A program made the position numbers and the translations under genes. The notes under the pieces were generated by a model. The model was given only the letters and a program-made list of their open reading frames with translations, had not been told where the DNA came from and did not search any database. DNA of 17,067 nt from an uncultured Collinsella sp. (GTDB taxonomy: Bacteria > Actinomycetota > Coriobacteriia > Coriobacteriales > Coriobacteriaceae). Location: positions 1 through 17,067 of the forward strand of contig CABRNM010000028.1 of the NCBI GenBank assembly GCA_902472315.1, written 5' to 3'. Below are positions 1 to 7,176 of the stretch, in pieces. The stretch's first letter is position 1. Every line of letters begins with the position of its first letter.

Positions 1-144
1 GAGCGCATCGCCCGCGTGACGCTCAAAACGGGCGTCATCCATAACGTATTGGACGGCGTCATTGCCGAGGGCCTTGGCAATCATGCTGCCGTAGAGCAGG
101 CCGACGCCGCCCTTGCCGATAAAGGCGACCTTGTTGATCTGCAT
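1..144 (-). CDS. Ketopantoate-reductase-like protein, N-terminal fragment
   Basis: The first 48 residues of a minus-strand gene run off the left edge. They open with a Rossmann dinucleotide-binding start: a short beta strand KVAFIG followed by KGGVGLLYG at about residues 5-19, then an alpha helix. This is the pattern of the 2-dehydropantoate 2-reductase (PanE/ApbA) family, which reduces ketopantoate to pantoate with NADPH on the way to pantothenate and coenzyme A. The ATG at 144 is preferred because GGGGAG (159-154) sits 9 nt upstream; an in-frame ATG at 153 is too close to that site. The glycine pattern G-K-G-G-V-G differs slightly from the usual GxGxxG. Only the nucleotide-binding N-terminus is visible, so another Rossmann dehydrogenase remains possible. 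Confidence 0.6.
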   Translation of the reverse strand, partial: MQINKVAFIGKGGVGLLYGSMIAKALGNDAVQYVMDDARFERHAGDAL

Positions 145-166
145 GTGAATCATCTCCCCATATAAA

Positions 167-189
167 AGGCGCCCGCGTAAGGGGCGCCT
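167..189 (-). terminator. Terminator-like hairpin in the leader of the ketopantoate-reductase-like gene
   Basis: AGGCGCCC (167-174) pairs with GGGCGCCT (182-189) around a 7-nt loop. Read on the minus strand, the hairpin is followed directly by TTTTATAT, a weak U-tract, and then by the ribosome binding site of the minus-strand gene 22 nt later. It could end a short upstream transcript or act as an attenuator in the leader. On the plus strand there is no T-tract. Confidence 0.4.
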
Positions 190-308
190 GATGGATTGTA
201 TGCTGCCGGGGTGATTGATGGGTGCGCGGGGCGGCTGTTATGAAAAAGAAACTATTGCGCTGTGCGCTTATGCCGCGGGGCAGACCGCAAAGACATGCGC
301 GTGGTCAT

Positions 309-334
309 GCCCGGCCCCTTTCATCGGGCTTTTT
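309..334 (+). terminator. Possible weak rho-independent terminator
   Basis: GCCCG (309-313) can pair with CGGGC (325-329) around an 11-nt loop, followed by TTTTT (330-334). The stem is short. It lies in the 145-472 gap between the divergent first two genes. No protein gene is convincing in that gap: the open frame there is an Arg/Ser-rich out-of-frame reading. Confidence 0.3.
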
Positions 335-354
335 GCTGATGTTAAAGCGGTGCC

Positions 355-384
355 GTGACAGCTCGATTTCTACTGCGCTACGAT
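355..384 (+). promoter_or_regulatory. Possible promoter of the aldo/keto reductase gene
   Basis: GTGACA (355-360) and TACGAT (379-384) are separated by 18 nt, a loose match to a housekeeping sigma-70 promoter, about 88 nt before the chosen start codon. It lies just after the terminator-like hairpin at 309-334. The match is only moderate. Confidence 0.25.
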
Positions 385-471
385 ACGTTCTCGATTGCGA
401 TTCCACGATGTTTCGGCTGCGTGACCATTGTGTTTCGCCTTGCCGGGGCGCTGATGGCGAAGGGAGGGGCC

Positions 472-1662
472 GTGCAATATCGCGTTGACCCCAAAAGCGG
501 CAACCGTATCTCGGCGTTGGGTCTGGGCTGCATGAGGTTTCCCGGTGCGCCGGGACGTCCGGATGCGAAGACAGCCGATGCCATCATTTCCCGTGCGGTG
601 GAGCAGGGGATTAATTATCTGGACACCGCGTATCTCTATCCCGGTAACGAGGCGTGCGTGGGCGCCTCGCTTGAGCGCTTGGGGCTGCGTGACCGGGTGT
701 TGCTGGCGACCAAGTTGCCGCATGCTTCGTGCAAGTGCGCGGAGGATTTCGACCGGTTCTTCGATGAGCAACTGCGGCGCCTGCGGACCGACCATATCGA
801 CTATTACCTCATGCATAACATTACCTCGCCCACCCAGTGGGAACGTGTGGTGGCGTTGGGCATTGAGGACTGGATCGCGTGTCAAAAGGCGGCGGGGCGT
901 ATTCGCCAGATTGGTTTTTCGTACCACGGCAGCGCGGTGGATTTCCTGACGATGCTTGACGCATATGACTGGGATTTTTGCCAGATACAGTACAACTATG
1001 CCGGCGAGCGTTACCAAGCGGGAACGGCAGGACTCATGGCGGCTGCGGAGCGCGGGCTCGCGGTGTTTGTGATGGAGCCGCTGCTGGGCGGGCGTTTAGC
1101 GGGCAAGCTGCCGCCACGGGCCCGCGCTGTGCTCGATAGTGCCCGTGACCCGCATTTGCGCACTCCTGCCGCCTGGGGTCTTTCGTGGGTGTGGAATCAT
1201 CCTCAGGTGACGATGCTGCTTTCTGGTATGACCGATACCGCGCAGGTGGACGAGAATTCGTCACTGGCAGACCTCGCGTTGCCGAATTCGATGACTGCCA
1301 ACCAGCTCGACACGATCGCGCACGTGCTGGATGAGTTTGAAAAATCGAATCGCGTGCCCTGCACGGGATGCGGCTACTGCATGCCATGTCCCAAGGGTAT
1401 CAACATTCCCGGCTGCTTTGCCGCCTACAACGCGAGCTATGCGCACAGCTGGTTTACGGGGCTGTCGCAATACTTTACGGCGAGTGCGGTGCGCACGAGC
1501 GAGCCCAAGCTGGTGAGCAATTGCGTCAAGTGCGGCAAATGCGCGCGTCACTGCCCGCAGCATATCGATATCCCCGAGCGTCTCGATGACGTGCGCCGAC
1601 GCTTCCAGCCGGGCCCCGTAACGGCCATGCTTAAAGTCTTCGGCAAAACACGCTCCTCATGA
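472..1662 (+). CDS. Aldo/keto reductase with C-terminal ferredoxin-like 4Fe-4S domain
   Basis: A 396-residue cytoplasmic oxidoreductase. An aldo/keto reductase barrel (about 1-280) shows the family catalytic set: D51 and Y56 in the YLDTAYLYPGNE segment, K81 in ATKLP and H115 in YYLMHN. The C-terminal part carries two cysteine clusters, CxxCxxCxxCP starting at C297 and CxxCxxCxxxCP starting at C351, as in bacterial ferredoxins. This pairing is common in anaerobes, where electrons may flow between ferredoxin-type clusters and NAD(P)H; the substrate is unknown. The GTG at 472 is chosen because GAAGGGAGGGG lies just upstream and because homologues typically begin MQYR. An open frame reaching back to 355 is probably not translated. 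The stop codon falls inside the first copy of the hairpin element. Confidence 0.9.
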   Translation: MQYRVDPKSGNRISALGLGCMRFPGAPGRPDAKTADAIISRAVEQGINYLDTAYLYPGNEACVGASLERLGLRDRVLLATKLPHASCKCAEDFDRFFDEQLRRLRTDHIDYYLMHNITSPTQWERVVALGIEDWIACQKAAGRIRQIGFSYHGSAVDFLTMLDAYDWDFCQIQYNYAGERYQAGTAGLMAAAERGLAVFVMEPLLGGRLAGKLPPRARAVLDSARDPHLRTPAAWGLSWVWNHPQVTMLLSGMTDTAQVDENSSLADLALPNSMTANQLDTIAHVLDEFEKSNRVPCTGCGYCMPCPKGINIPGCFAAYNASYAHSWFTGLSQYFTASAVRTSEPKLVSNCVKCGKCARHCPQHIDIPERLDDVRRRFQPGPVTAMLKVFGKTRSS

Positions 1663-1743
1663 CCCTTTTATATCTTGTGATGGAATAGTTCCTGTTTGCG
1701 GCAGAATAGGGCGGTAGCAGGAACTATTTCGCCGCAACTGATG
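1659..1743 (+). repeat. Hairpin element, copy A (candidate structured RNA leader or repeat)
   Basis: An 85-nt block aligns without gaps to 2841-2925, with 65 of 85 positions identical by hand count. The left arm TTGTGATGGAATAGTTCCTG (1675-1694) pairs with CAGGAACTATTTCGCCGCAA (1718-1737): 20 positions, 19 paired including three G-U pairs, and one A-C mismatch. The 23-nt loop starts with TTTGCGGCAGAATA. Shared flanks are CCCTTTTATA on the left and CAACTGATG on the right. The block begins over the stop codon of the upstream reductase gene and ends against the ribosome binding site of the next gene. No T-tract follows the stem, so it is not an ordinary terminator. Confidence 0.75.
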
Positions 1744-1753
1744 GGAGGCTATC

Positions 1754-2773
1754 GTGGGTGACCGAGGTTTACGTAATGATTCGCGTGAGGTTCGTTGGGG
1801 CATTTTGGGCGCTGGGCACATTTCTCATCGATTTGCATCGTCTCTCAAGAAGGTCGATGGGGCACGGCTGGTGGCTGCGGCCGGCCGCACTCCTGCACAT
1901 GTCGAGGAATTTTGCCGAGCGTTTTCGATCGATGCTGCGCATGGCCATGCCTCGGTCGACGATAACGGCGATGCGGCTTATGACGCGCTGATTGCCGACC
2001 CCGATGTCGACGCAATCTACTTGGCTCTTCCGCATGGCATGCATACGCGTTGGGCCTGTCGCGCGCTGTGCGCCGGAAAGGCCGTGCTGTGCGAAAAGCC
2101 GGCCGTTTTGAGTGAGGAAGAGGCTCTCTCGATTGCCTCCACCTCTCGCGAGCGCGGCGTGCTGTTTATGGAGGCGATGAAGAATCGGTTTTGCCCGATG
2201 CACACTCGCGTGAAAGACTTGCTTGCGTCGGGTGAGCTTGGCCGTATTGTCTCGATTGAAAGCGTGCAAAAGCTCGATTACGGCGAGTCTCCTTCGGGCT
2301 ATCTGCTTGATCCGTTGCAGGGCGGCTGTCTATATGACATGGGCTGTTATGCGGTCGGTTGGTTTGAGGATTTGCTCGCGGGCGCGTGCGAGGTTTCGTC
2401 CCGTGAAGTTCGCTGGCGTGACGTATCGGGCGGCCGCGTCGATTGGGCCGACGAGATCCGTATGAGCGTCGGCGGTATACCCATTCATATGGTGTGCGAC
2501 GGCAAAGCAACATATGAAAGCCGCTTAACGATTGCCTGTGAGCGAGGCTCGTTGGAAATCGAGCGTCTCCATCGCCCCGAGCTCGCCCATGTGAAGTATT
2601 CCGACGGTCGAACGCTAGAAATAAATGCCCCGTTTGAGATCGATGATTTCTACGGCGAAATCCAGCATGCGACGCGGCTCATTCAGGCGGGGAAACTCGA
2701 GAGTCCCGTCATGCCCCTTGCCGCCACGCAGCGCTGTGCACACATCATCGATGCGATTCGTCTAGCCCTCTAG
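1754..2773 (+). CDS. Gfo/Idh/MocA-family oxidoreductase
   Basis: A 339-residue NAD(P)-dependent dehydrogenase. The N-terminal Rossmann fold shows GILGAGHIS at residues 16-24. The family EKP motif is at 114-116 (CEKPAVLSEEEA), where the lysine is catalytic. The second half carries GGCLYDMGCYAVGW around 190-203, typical of the dihydrodiol-dehydrogenase-like branch. Members oxidise or reduce sugars, inositols or related polyols; the substrate cannot be read from this sequence. The GTG at 1754 has GGGAGG (1743-1748) 5 nt upstream. That ribosome binding site abuts hairpin copy A, so structure there could affect translation. The gene is complete and shows no frameshift. Confidence 0.88.
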   Translation: MGDRGLRNDSREVRWGILGAGHISHRFASSLKKVDGARLVAAAGRTPAHVEEFCRAFSIDAAHGHASVDDNGDAAYDALIADPDVDAIYLALPHGMHTRWACRALCAGKAVLCEKPAVLSEEEALSIASTSRERGVLFMEAMKNRFCPMHTRVKDLLASGELGRIVSIESVQKLDYGESPSGYLLDPLQGGCLYDMGCYAVGWFEDLLAGACEVSSREVRWRDVSGGRVDWADEIRMSVGGIPIHMVCDGKATYESRLTIACERGSLEIERLHRPELAHVKYSDGRTLEINAPFEIDDFYGEIQHATRLIQAGKLESPVMPLAATQRCAHIIDAIRLAL

Positions 2774-2840
2774 GACTTGGCGCTGACACGTAGGGGATCA
2801 TGACGCCGGCGCCCGTGGTGCCTGGCGGCCCACATCTCTG

Positions 2841-2925
2841 ATGCCCCTTTTATAACTTGCGGTGGAATACGGTCTGTTTGCGCCAAAATAGGGCACCAAT
2901 AGACCGTATTTCACCGCAACTGATG
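2841..2925 (+). repeat. Hairpin element, copy B (candidate structured RNA leader or repeat)
   Basis: This second copy has the same architecture as 1659-1743. The left arm TTGCGGTGGAATACGGTCT (2857-2875) pairs with AGACCGTATTTCACCGCAA (2901-2919), with one G-U pair; G2876 and U2900 can add a twentieth pair. The loop is again 23 nt and starts TTTGCGCCAAAATA. Four neighbouring pairs in the stem differ from copy A on both strands and still pair. The block lies 67 nt after the stop codon of the Gfo/Idh/MocA gene and just upstream of the ribosome binding site of nfo. The DNA between 2774 and 2840 shows no clear feature. Confidence 0.75.
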
Positions 2926-2939
2926 AGGGGGAGCTGGAG

Positions 2940-3806
2940 ATGCTGACAATCGGATGCCATCTTTCGACGACGAAGGGCTATCGGGCAATGGGGGAGACGG
3001 CGTTGTCCATTGGTGCCAATACCTTTGCGTTCTTTACGCGCAACCCGCGCGGTGGCAAGGCAAAAGACCTTGACATGGATGACGTGGCGGCTCTGCGCGA
3101 GCTTATGGCGCAAAACGACTTTGGCCCGCTCGTGGCTCATGCCCCGTATACCTATAACCCCTGCTCAGCCAAAGAGCGGGCGCGTGAGTTTGCCCTGGAG
3201 GCCATGGCAGAGGACCTACGGCGCATGGAAGCACTGCCCGGCAACTACTACAATTTTCATCCCGGTGCGCATGTAGGACAGGGGGCAGACGTCGGCATTC
3301 AGATGATTGTTGATACGCTGTGCCAGGTGATGTTCGAGGGACAGCAGACGACGGTATTGCTCGAGACCATGGCCGGCAAGGGCACCGAGGTGGGCCGTAG
3401 CTTTGAAGAACTGGCGTGCATTATCGAGGGCGTTGCCGCCAAGTGCCCAGAGCTGTCCGATAAGCTGGGCGTTTGTTTGGACACCTGCCATGTGAGCGAT
3501 GCTGGCTACGACATCATCCATGATCTGGACGGCGTACTCGACGAATTCGACCGCGTGGTGGGTATCGATCGTCTGCATGCCGTACACATCAACGATTCGA
3601 AGAACCCTTGTGGCGCCCATAAAGATCGTCACGAGTGCATCGGCAAGGGATACCTTGGCAGCGAGGAATTTGGTGGCGGTATGCAGGTTATGCAGAATAT
3701 TGTATCGAATGGTCGCTTGCGCGCATTGCCATTCATTTTGGAGACACCGAACGAACTTGCAGGTTATGCGGCTGAAATCAAACTGTTAAGGTCATTGCAG
3801 AAGTAA
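2940..3806 (+). CDS. nfo: Endonuclease IV (AP endonuclease)
   Basis: A 288-residue deoxyribonuclease IV of the xylose-isomerase-like TIM-barrel fold. It cuts DNA 5' of abasic sites in base excision repair. All nine metal ligands known from the E. coli enzyme have counterparts: H67 (HAPY), H107 (NFHPGAH), E142 (LLETMAGKG), D181 and H184 (LDTCHVSDAGYD), H216 (HINDS), D229 and H231 (KDRHECIGKG) and E268 (ILETP), so three zinc ions should bind and the enzyme should be active. The length is normal for the family. The ATG at 2940 follows GAGGGGGAG with suitable spacing. The gene begins right after hairpin copy B, which could control its expression. Confidence 0.95.
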   Translation: MLTIGCHLSTTKGYRAMGETALSIGANTFAFFTRNPRGGKAKDLDMDDVAALRELMAQNDFGPLVAHAPYTYNPCSAKERAREFALEAMAEDLRRMEALPGNYYNFHPGAHVGQGADVGIQMIVDTLCQVMFEGQQTTVLLETMAGKGTEVGRSFEELACIIEGVAAKCPELSDKLGVCLDTCHVSDAGYDIIHDLDGVLDEFDRVVGIDRLHAVHINDSKNPCGAHKDRHECIGKGYLGSEEFGGGMQVMQNIVSNGRLRALPFILETPNELAGYAAEIKLLRSLQK

Positions 3807-3812
3807 TGGCTG

Positions 3813-3852
3813 CCATAAAGTGGGACGCTCCATTCACGTTATGGGTTTGTTT
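3813..3852 (+). terminator. Probable weak terminator after nfo
   Basis: CCATAA (3813-3818) pairs with TTATGG (3839-3844). After one mismatch, GTG (3820-3822) pairs with CAC (3835-3837). A T-rich stretch, GTTTGTTT, follows. It lies 6 nt after the nfo stop codon and before the promoter of the transport operon. Confidence 0.45.
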
Positions 3853-3867
3853 CAATCAGTTTTCTAA

Positions 3868-3896
3868 TTGCAGATTCTTCCAAGCGGGTGCATAAT
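3868..3896 (+). promoter_or_regulatory. Sigma-70-type promoter of the amino acid ABC operon
   Basis: TTGCAG (3868-3873) and CATAAT (3891-3896) are separated by the ideal 17 nt. Transcription would start near 3903, giving a leader of about 50 nt. Within that leader, AATCA (3922-3926) can pair with TGATT (3949-3953), enclosing the ribosome binding site. Confidence 0.55.
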
Positions 3897-3953
3897 AACC
3901 CTCAGTTTTTGCAGACCTCTGAATCAAACGGGGTCACCGGAAGGAGACTGATT

Positions 3954-4814
3954 ATGAAGCTGAAGAAGCTTGGCGCATTTGCCGCCACGGGTGCTATGGC
4001 GCTCGCCCTCGCTCTGACGGGCTGCGGCTCGTCCAACGCCACCTCTGGTTCTAATGCCGGTTCCAGCAGCTCTGACGACGCTAAGGTCGAGAAGGTCGAC
4101 GGCTCCAAGGAGTACGCGCTCGTCAAGGACGGTACGCTGACCGTCGGCACCTCTGCCGAGTACGCTCCGTTTGAGTACAAGGATGACAACGGCGATTATC
4201 AGGGCTTTGACCTTGAACTCATCAAGGCTATCGGCGACAAGCTGGGCCTGGATGTCGAGTATGTCAACAATGACTTTGACACGCTGGTTCCGGGCGTCGC
4301 TTCGGGCGCCAAATATGACGTCTCCATCGCGGCTATCACCGACACGCCCGAGCGCGAGAAAGAAGTCACTTTCTCCGATTCCTACTACATGGACGATCAG
4401 GCTATCGTGACCAAGGTCGATAACGCCGACATCACGGCCGACAACTACAGCGAGAAGCTCAACAACGCCGATGCTACCATCATCGTCCAGTCTGGCTCGA
4501 CCGCCGAGTCCTTTGCCCAGGAGAACTTCCCCAAGGCCAAGATTGTCCCCTACAAGGACGCCACCGAGTGCTTCAGCGCCCTGCAGTCCGATAAGGGCGA
4601 CGCCGTAGTCACCAACCGCTCCGTTGCCAGCCAGCTGACCGCCGAGCAGTTCAACACCTGCCAGACCATTAAGCAGATTAGCACCGGCGAGGAGTACGCC
4701 ATCGCCATCAACCAGGGCAACACCAAGCTCAAGGACGACATCAACCAGGCCATCAAGGACCTGACCGACGACGGTACCGTTGACGCCCTCATGGCTAAGT
4801 ACAACATCAAGTAA
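3954..4814 (+). CDS. Amino acid ABC transporter substrate-binding lipoprotein
   Basis: A 286-residue extracellular solute-binding protein of family 3. A lipoprotein signal covers residues 1-24: lysines, the hydrophobic stretch AMALALALTG, and the lipobox cysteine C24 in LTGC, which would be lipidated. A Ser/Asn-rich linker follows, then the two-lobed binding fold starting near LTVGTSAEYAPFEY. The motifs GFDLELIKAIGDKLG and DVSIAAITDTPEREKEVTFSDSYY are typical of polar amino acid binding proteins. It should capture an amino acid outside the membrane and deliver it to the permease encoded next. The ATG at 3954 has AAGGAG (3941-3946) 7 nt upstream; an in-frame ATG at 3888 overlaps the promoter and is not used. 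Which amino acid is bound cannot be told. Confidence 0.92.
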   Translation: MKLKKLGAFAATGAMALALALTGCGSSNATSGSNAGSSSSDDAKVEKVDGSKEYALVKDGTLTVGTSAEYAPFEYKDDNGDYQGFDLELIKAIGDKLGLDVEYVNNDFDTLVPGVASGAKYDVSIAAITDTPEREKEVTFSDSYYMDDQAIVTKVDNADITADNYSEKLNNADATIIVQSGSTAESFAQENFPKAKIVPYKDATECFSALQSDKGDAVVTNRSVASQLTAEQFNTCQTIKQISTGEEYAIAINQGNTKLKDDINQAIKDLTDDGTVDALMAKYNIK

Positions 4815-4836
4815 AATAGCTACTTGATTGCTCACG

Positions 4837-4867
4837 GGCCCTTTCCGTTTTGGCGGAGAGGGCCTTT
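4837..4867 (+). terminator. Intra-operon hairpin or partial terminator after the binding-protein gene
   Basis: GGCCCTTTCCG (4837-4847) pairs with CGGAGAGGGCC (4854-4864), 11 bp with one U-G pair and a 6-nt loop, followed by only three T. It lies 22 nt after the binding-protein stop codon. The short T-tract suggests partial termination or protection of the upstream mRNA from 3' decay, which would give more binding protein than permease. Confidence 0.6.
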
Positions 4868-4932
4868 GCGCTTCTCTTGACGGAGAGTATTTCCGTCTCG
4901 TTTTGCCGGCAACTTCTACGATAGGAGCCACC

Positions 4933-6294
4933 TTGTCTCGACTGAACAAAGGGGCCGCGGAGCAGCGTTTTCCACTGCCCGCCTTGCTCCAAAAGCTAGT
5001 CTGCGTCATGGCCGTGGCGCTTGCGCTGGTGTGTGTGGGGGCATATGCGCCCACGACCGCCCAGGCGCTTGAGACCGCAAAGATTACCGCCCGACCCAAC
5101 ACCGGTTCGGGCAGCGCTGTGGTCGGCGGTACCGAGACGCGCATTACCTGGGAGGTCCAGGCCGATGCCGACGAGGAGCTGAGCGGTCTTTCTTTGACGT
5201 TTGTCGACGGCACGACGTTTGGTACCGATGACACGCGATTGACGATGCTCTCGGGCGAGGACCTCATGGATCGTACGCCCATGAAGCCCACGTGCAAGGC
5301 TGATGGCCAGACGCTCAAGATTGACTTTGGCGAGACGGCGCCTGCCGGCGGCTTTTTCCGTGTCGAGGTTTACGGCGTGACCTTCCCCGTCGAGGGCGGC
5401 GATGAGGCCTTTAGCGGCACCTACACTTTGGCCGATGGCTCGACCAAGAAGATCTCCAAGATTCCGTCGGTGGAGATCAAGGGCGTGACGGCCTTCGATA
5501 ACTTCCTGGCCGATCTTAAGGAGCAGCCGTGGGTCGAGGCCTGGAACTCCAATATGTTCCTGCGCCTGTTCTTGAACCCGGTCATTTTGGTCCAAAGCCT
5601 GCCGATCGTCTTTAAGGGCTTCCTTATGTCGCTCTCGATCGTGCTTGTGGCGTTTCCGCTGGCAATTCCCTTCGGTTTTGCCCTGTCGCTCATGCGCATC
5701 TCCAAGTCGCGCATCCTTCGTTGCCTTGCCGGCATCTACGTGAATATCATTCGCGGTACGCCGGCGTTCCTGCAGATCTATATCGCGTTCTTTGGCCTGC
5801 CGTTGGCCGGCGTCAAGGTTGACGACTATGTGCTGGGCGTTATCGTCATGGCCATGAACTCGTCTGCGTACCTGTGCGAGATCTTCCGTGCCGGTATTCA
5901 ATCGATCCCCAAGGGCCAAAACGAGGCTGCTCGCTCGCTGGGCATGAATGCCTTCCAGACGCTGCTCTACGTTATGATTCCGCAGACATTCCGCAATGTT
6001 TTGCCTACGCTGACCAGCGAGTTTATCTTGCTTTACAAGGATACGTCGCTGCTTGCCGCCGTGGGTGTGGTCGAGATCGTCATGAACGCCCGTACCATCG
6101 TGGCCACGACGGGCTCCATTACACCGTACGTGGTTGCCGCCCTGTTCTATCTGGTCATCACCCTGCCGCTCGCTCGCTTGGTGAGCGGTCTTGAGGCGAG
6201 GCTTTTGGGCACGGCCGAGACCAAGAAGAAGCGTCCCGCCAAGAGCGCCGGACAGGTTGTCGCGACGCCCGCCGATCACATCGCCGGTCTGTAA
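4933..6294 (+). CDS. Amino acid ABC permease with N-terminal extracytoplasmic domain
   Basis: A 453-residue membrane protein. A signal sequence or first membrane helix (about 18-37) ends in AQA near residue 45. It is followed by about 160 hydrophilic, beta-rich residues (roughly 46-205) that do not resemble a family-3 binding domain. The HisM/GlnP-type permease core starts near 217 and holds several membrane helices. The EAA loop that docks the ATPase begins at E331 (EAARSLGMN, then P in MIPQTFRN). The TTG at 4933 is chosen because AGGAG (4923-4927) lies 5 nt upstream and the signal sequence follows; an in-frame TTG at 4828 would be read through the hairpin. The ATPase gene starts 12 nt downstream. 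The role of the extra domain is unknown. Confidence 0.88.
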   Translation: MSRLNKGAAEQRFPLPALLQKLVCVMAVALALVCVGAYAPTTAQALETAKITARPNTGSGSAVVGGTETRITWEVQADADEELSGLSLTFVDGTTFGTDDTRLTMLSGEDLMDRTPMKPTCKADGQTLKIDFGETAPAGGFFRVEVYGVTFPVEGGDEAFSGTYTLADGSTKKISKIPSVEIKGVTAFDNFLADLKEQPWVEAWNSNMFLRLFLNPVILVQSLPIVFKGFLMSLSIVLVAFPLAIPFGFALSLMRISKSRILRCLAGIYVNIIRGTPAFLQIYIAFFGLPLAGVKVDDYVLGVIVMAMNSSAYLCEIFRAGIQSIPKGQNEAARSLGMNAFQTLLYVMIPQTFRNVLPTLTSEFILLYKDTSLLAAVGVVEIVMNARTIVATTGSITPYVVAALFYLVITLPLARLVSGLEARLLGTAETKKKRPAKSAGQVVATPADHIAGL

Positions 6295-6306
6295 GGAGGT
6301 CCTATC

Positions 6307-7059
6307 ATGAGCGAAACCAATAACTCGAACGAGGTCGTCGTCAGCATCAAGAACCTCCAGAAGGCCTTTGGCGATAACGTGGTCCTGCGCGATATCGATC
6401 TGGATGTGCACAAGGGCGAGGTCGTCGTAGTCCTGGGTCCTTCGGGCTCGGGCAAGTCGACGATGCTTCGCTGCATCAATCGTCTGGAGCATCCTACGAG
6501 TGGTTCGATTGTCGTTGAGGGCGTGGACGTGTGCGCCAAGGGCGTCGACCTTAACAAGGTACGTACGCATCTGGGTATGGTGTTCCAGCAGTTCAATTTG
6601 TTCCCGCACCTGTCAGTCAAAAAGAACGTCATGCTTGCGCAACAAAAGGTGCTCAAGCGCAGCAAGGAAGAGGCCGAGAAGATCGCCGTCGAGGAGCTGA
6701 CCAAGGTCGGTCTTGCTGAGCGCATCGATTTTATGCCGAGTCAGCTTTCGGGCGGCCAGCAGCAGCGCGTTGCCATCGCCCGCGCCCTGTCGATGAACCC
6801 GCACGTCATGCTCTTTGACGAGGCCACCTCGGCGCTCGACCCTGAGCTCGTGCGCGACGTCCTGGGCGTCATGCGCGACCTGGCGCACGACGGTATGACC
6901 ATGATCGTCGTGACGCACGAGATGGGCTTTGCCCGCGATGTCGCCGACCGCGTCGTCTTTATGGACGGTGGCGTCATTGTGGAAGAGGGTACGCCGAGCG
7001 AGGTCTTCGACCATCCTAAGAGCGAGCGCACCAAGGCGTTCTTGGGCAATATCTCGTAG
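6307..7059 (+). CDS. Polar amino acid ABC transporter ATP-binding protein (GlnQ/HisP type)
   Basis: A 250-residue cytoplasmic ATPase that powers the importer encoded just upstream. All motifs are intact: Walker A GPSGSGKST (44-52), Q-loop Q94 (MVFQQFNLFPHL), signature LSGGQQQR (147-154), Walker B VMLFDE (167-172) followed by ATSALDPE, and the switch histidine H204 (VVTHEMGFA). The length and motif spelling match the GlnQ/HisP class. The start has a near-perfect ribosome binding site AAGGAGGT (6293-6300) that overlaps the permease stop codon, so translation is probably coupled. It is the last gene of the operon and is followed by a strong terminator. Confidence 0.95.
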   Translation: MSETNNSNEVVVSIKNLQKAFGDNVVLRDIDLDVHKGEVVVVLGPSGSGKSTMLRCINRLEHPTSGSIVVEGVDVCAKGVDLNKVRTHLGMVFQQFNLFPHLSVKKNVMLAQQKVLKRSKEEAEKIAVEELTKVGLAERIDFMPSQLSGGQQQRVAIARALSMNPHVMLFDEATSALDPELVRDVLGVMRDLAHDGMTMIVVTHEMGFARDVADRVVFMDGGVIVEEGTPSEVFDHPKSERTKAFLGNIS

Positions 7060-7080
7060 CCGGTTGATGTAACTGCCGTT

Positions 7081-7126
7081 ACAAAAGAGCGGGGGCTGGA
7101 CTTGAATCCAGCCCCCGCTCTTTTGT
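7081..7126. terminator. Bidirectional rho-independent terminator
   Basis: A perfect 20-bp inverted repeat: ACAAAAGAGCGGGGGCTGGA (7081-7100) and its complement (7107-7126), with loop CTTGAA. Both strands end the GC stem with CTCTTTTGT, so it can stop the plus-strand ABC operon and the minus-strand flavodoxin transcript, which converge here. Confidence 0.93.
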
Positions 7127-7176
7127 AGGGATGGGGATGTGCTTTGATGCAGGCTCTTTTGGAAGCCCTGGGTTCG

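Noticed and set aside
222..488. Open frame encoding an Arg/Ser-rich peptide before the aldo/keto reductase
   Set aside because: It has no clear ribosome binding site, runs out of frame into the real gene, spans a terminator-like hairpin and has a composition typical of a wrong-frame reading.
1675..1737. Copy A hairpin considered as a plain rho-independent terminator of the upstream gene
   Set aside because: No T-tract follows the right arm, the loop is long and conserved, and the ribosome binding site of the next gene follows at once.
3924..5318. Long minus-strand open frame opposite the binding-protein and permease genes
   Set aside because: It is the antisense of two well-supported genes, rich in Val/Gly/Leu as expected from GC-biased codons, with no recognisable domain.
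4996..6609. Long minus-strand open frame opposite the permease and ATPase genes
   Set aside because: Its His/Arg/Asp-rich composition is an antisense artefact, and the plus strand encodes clear permease and ATPase motifs.
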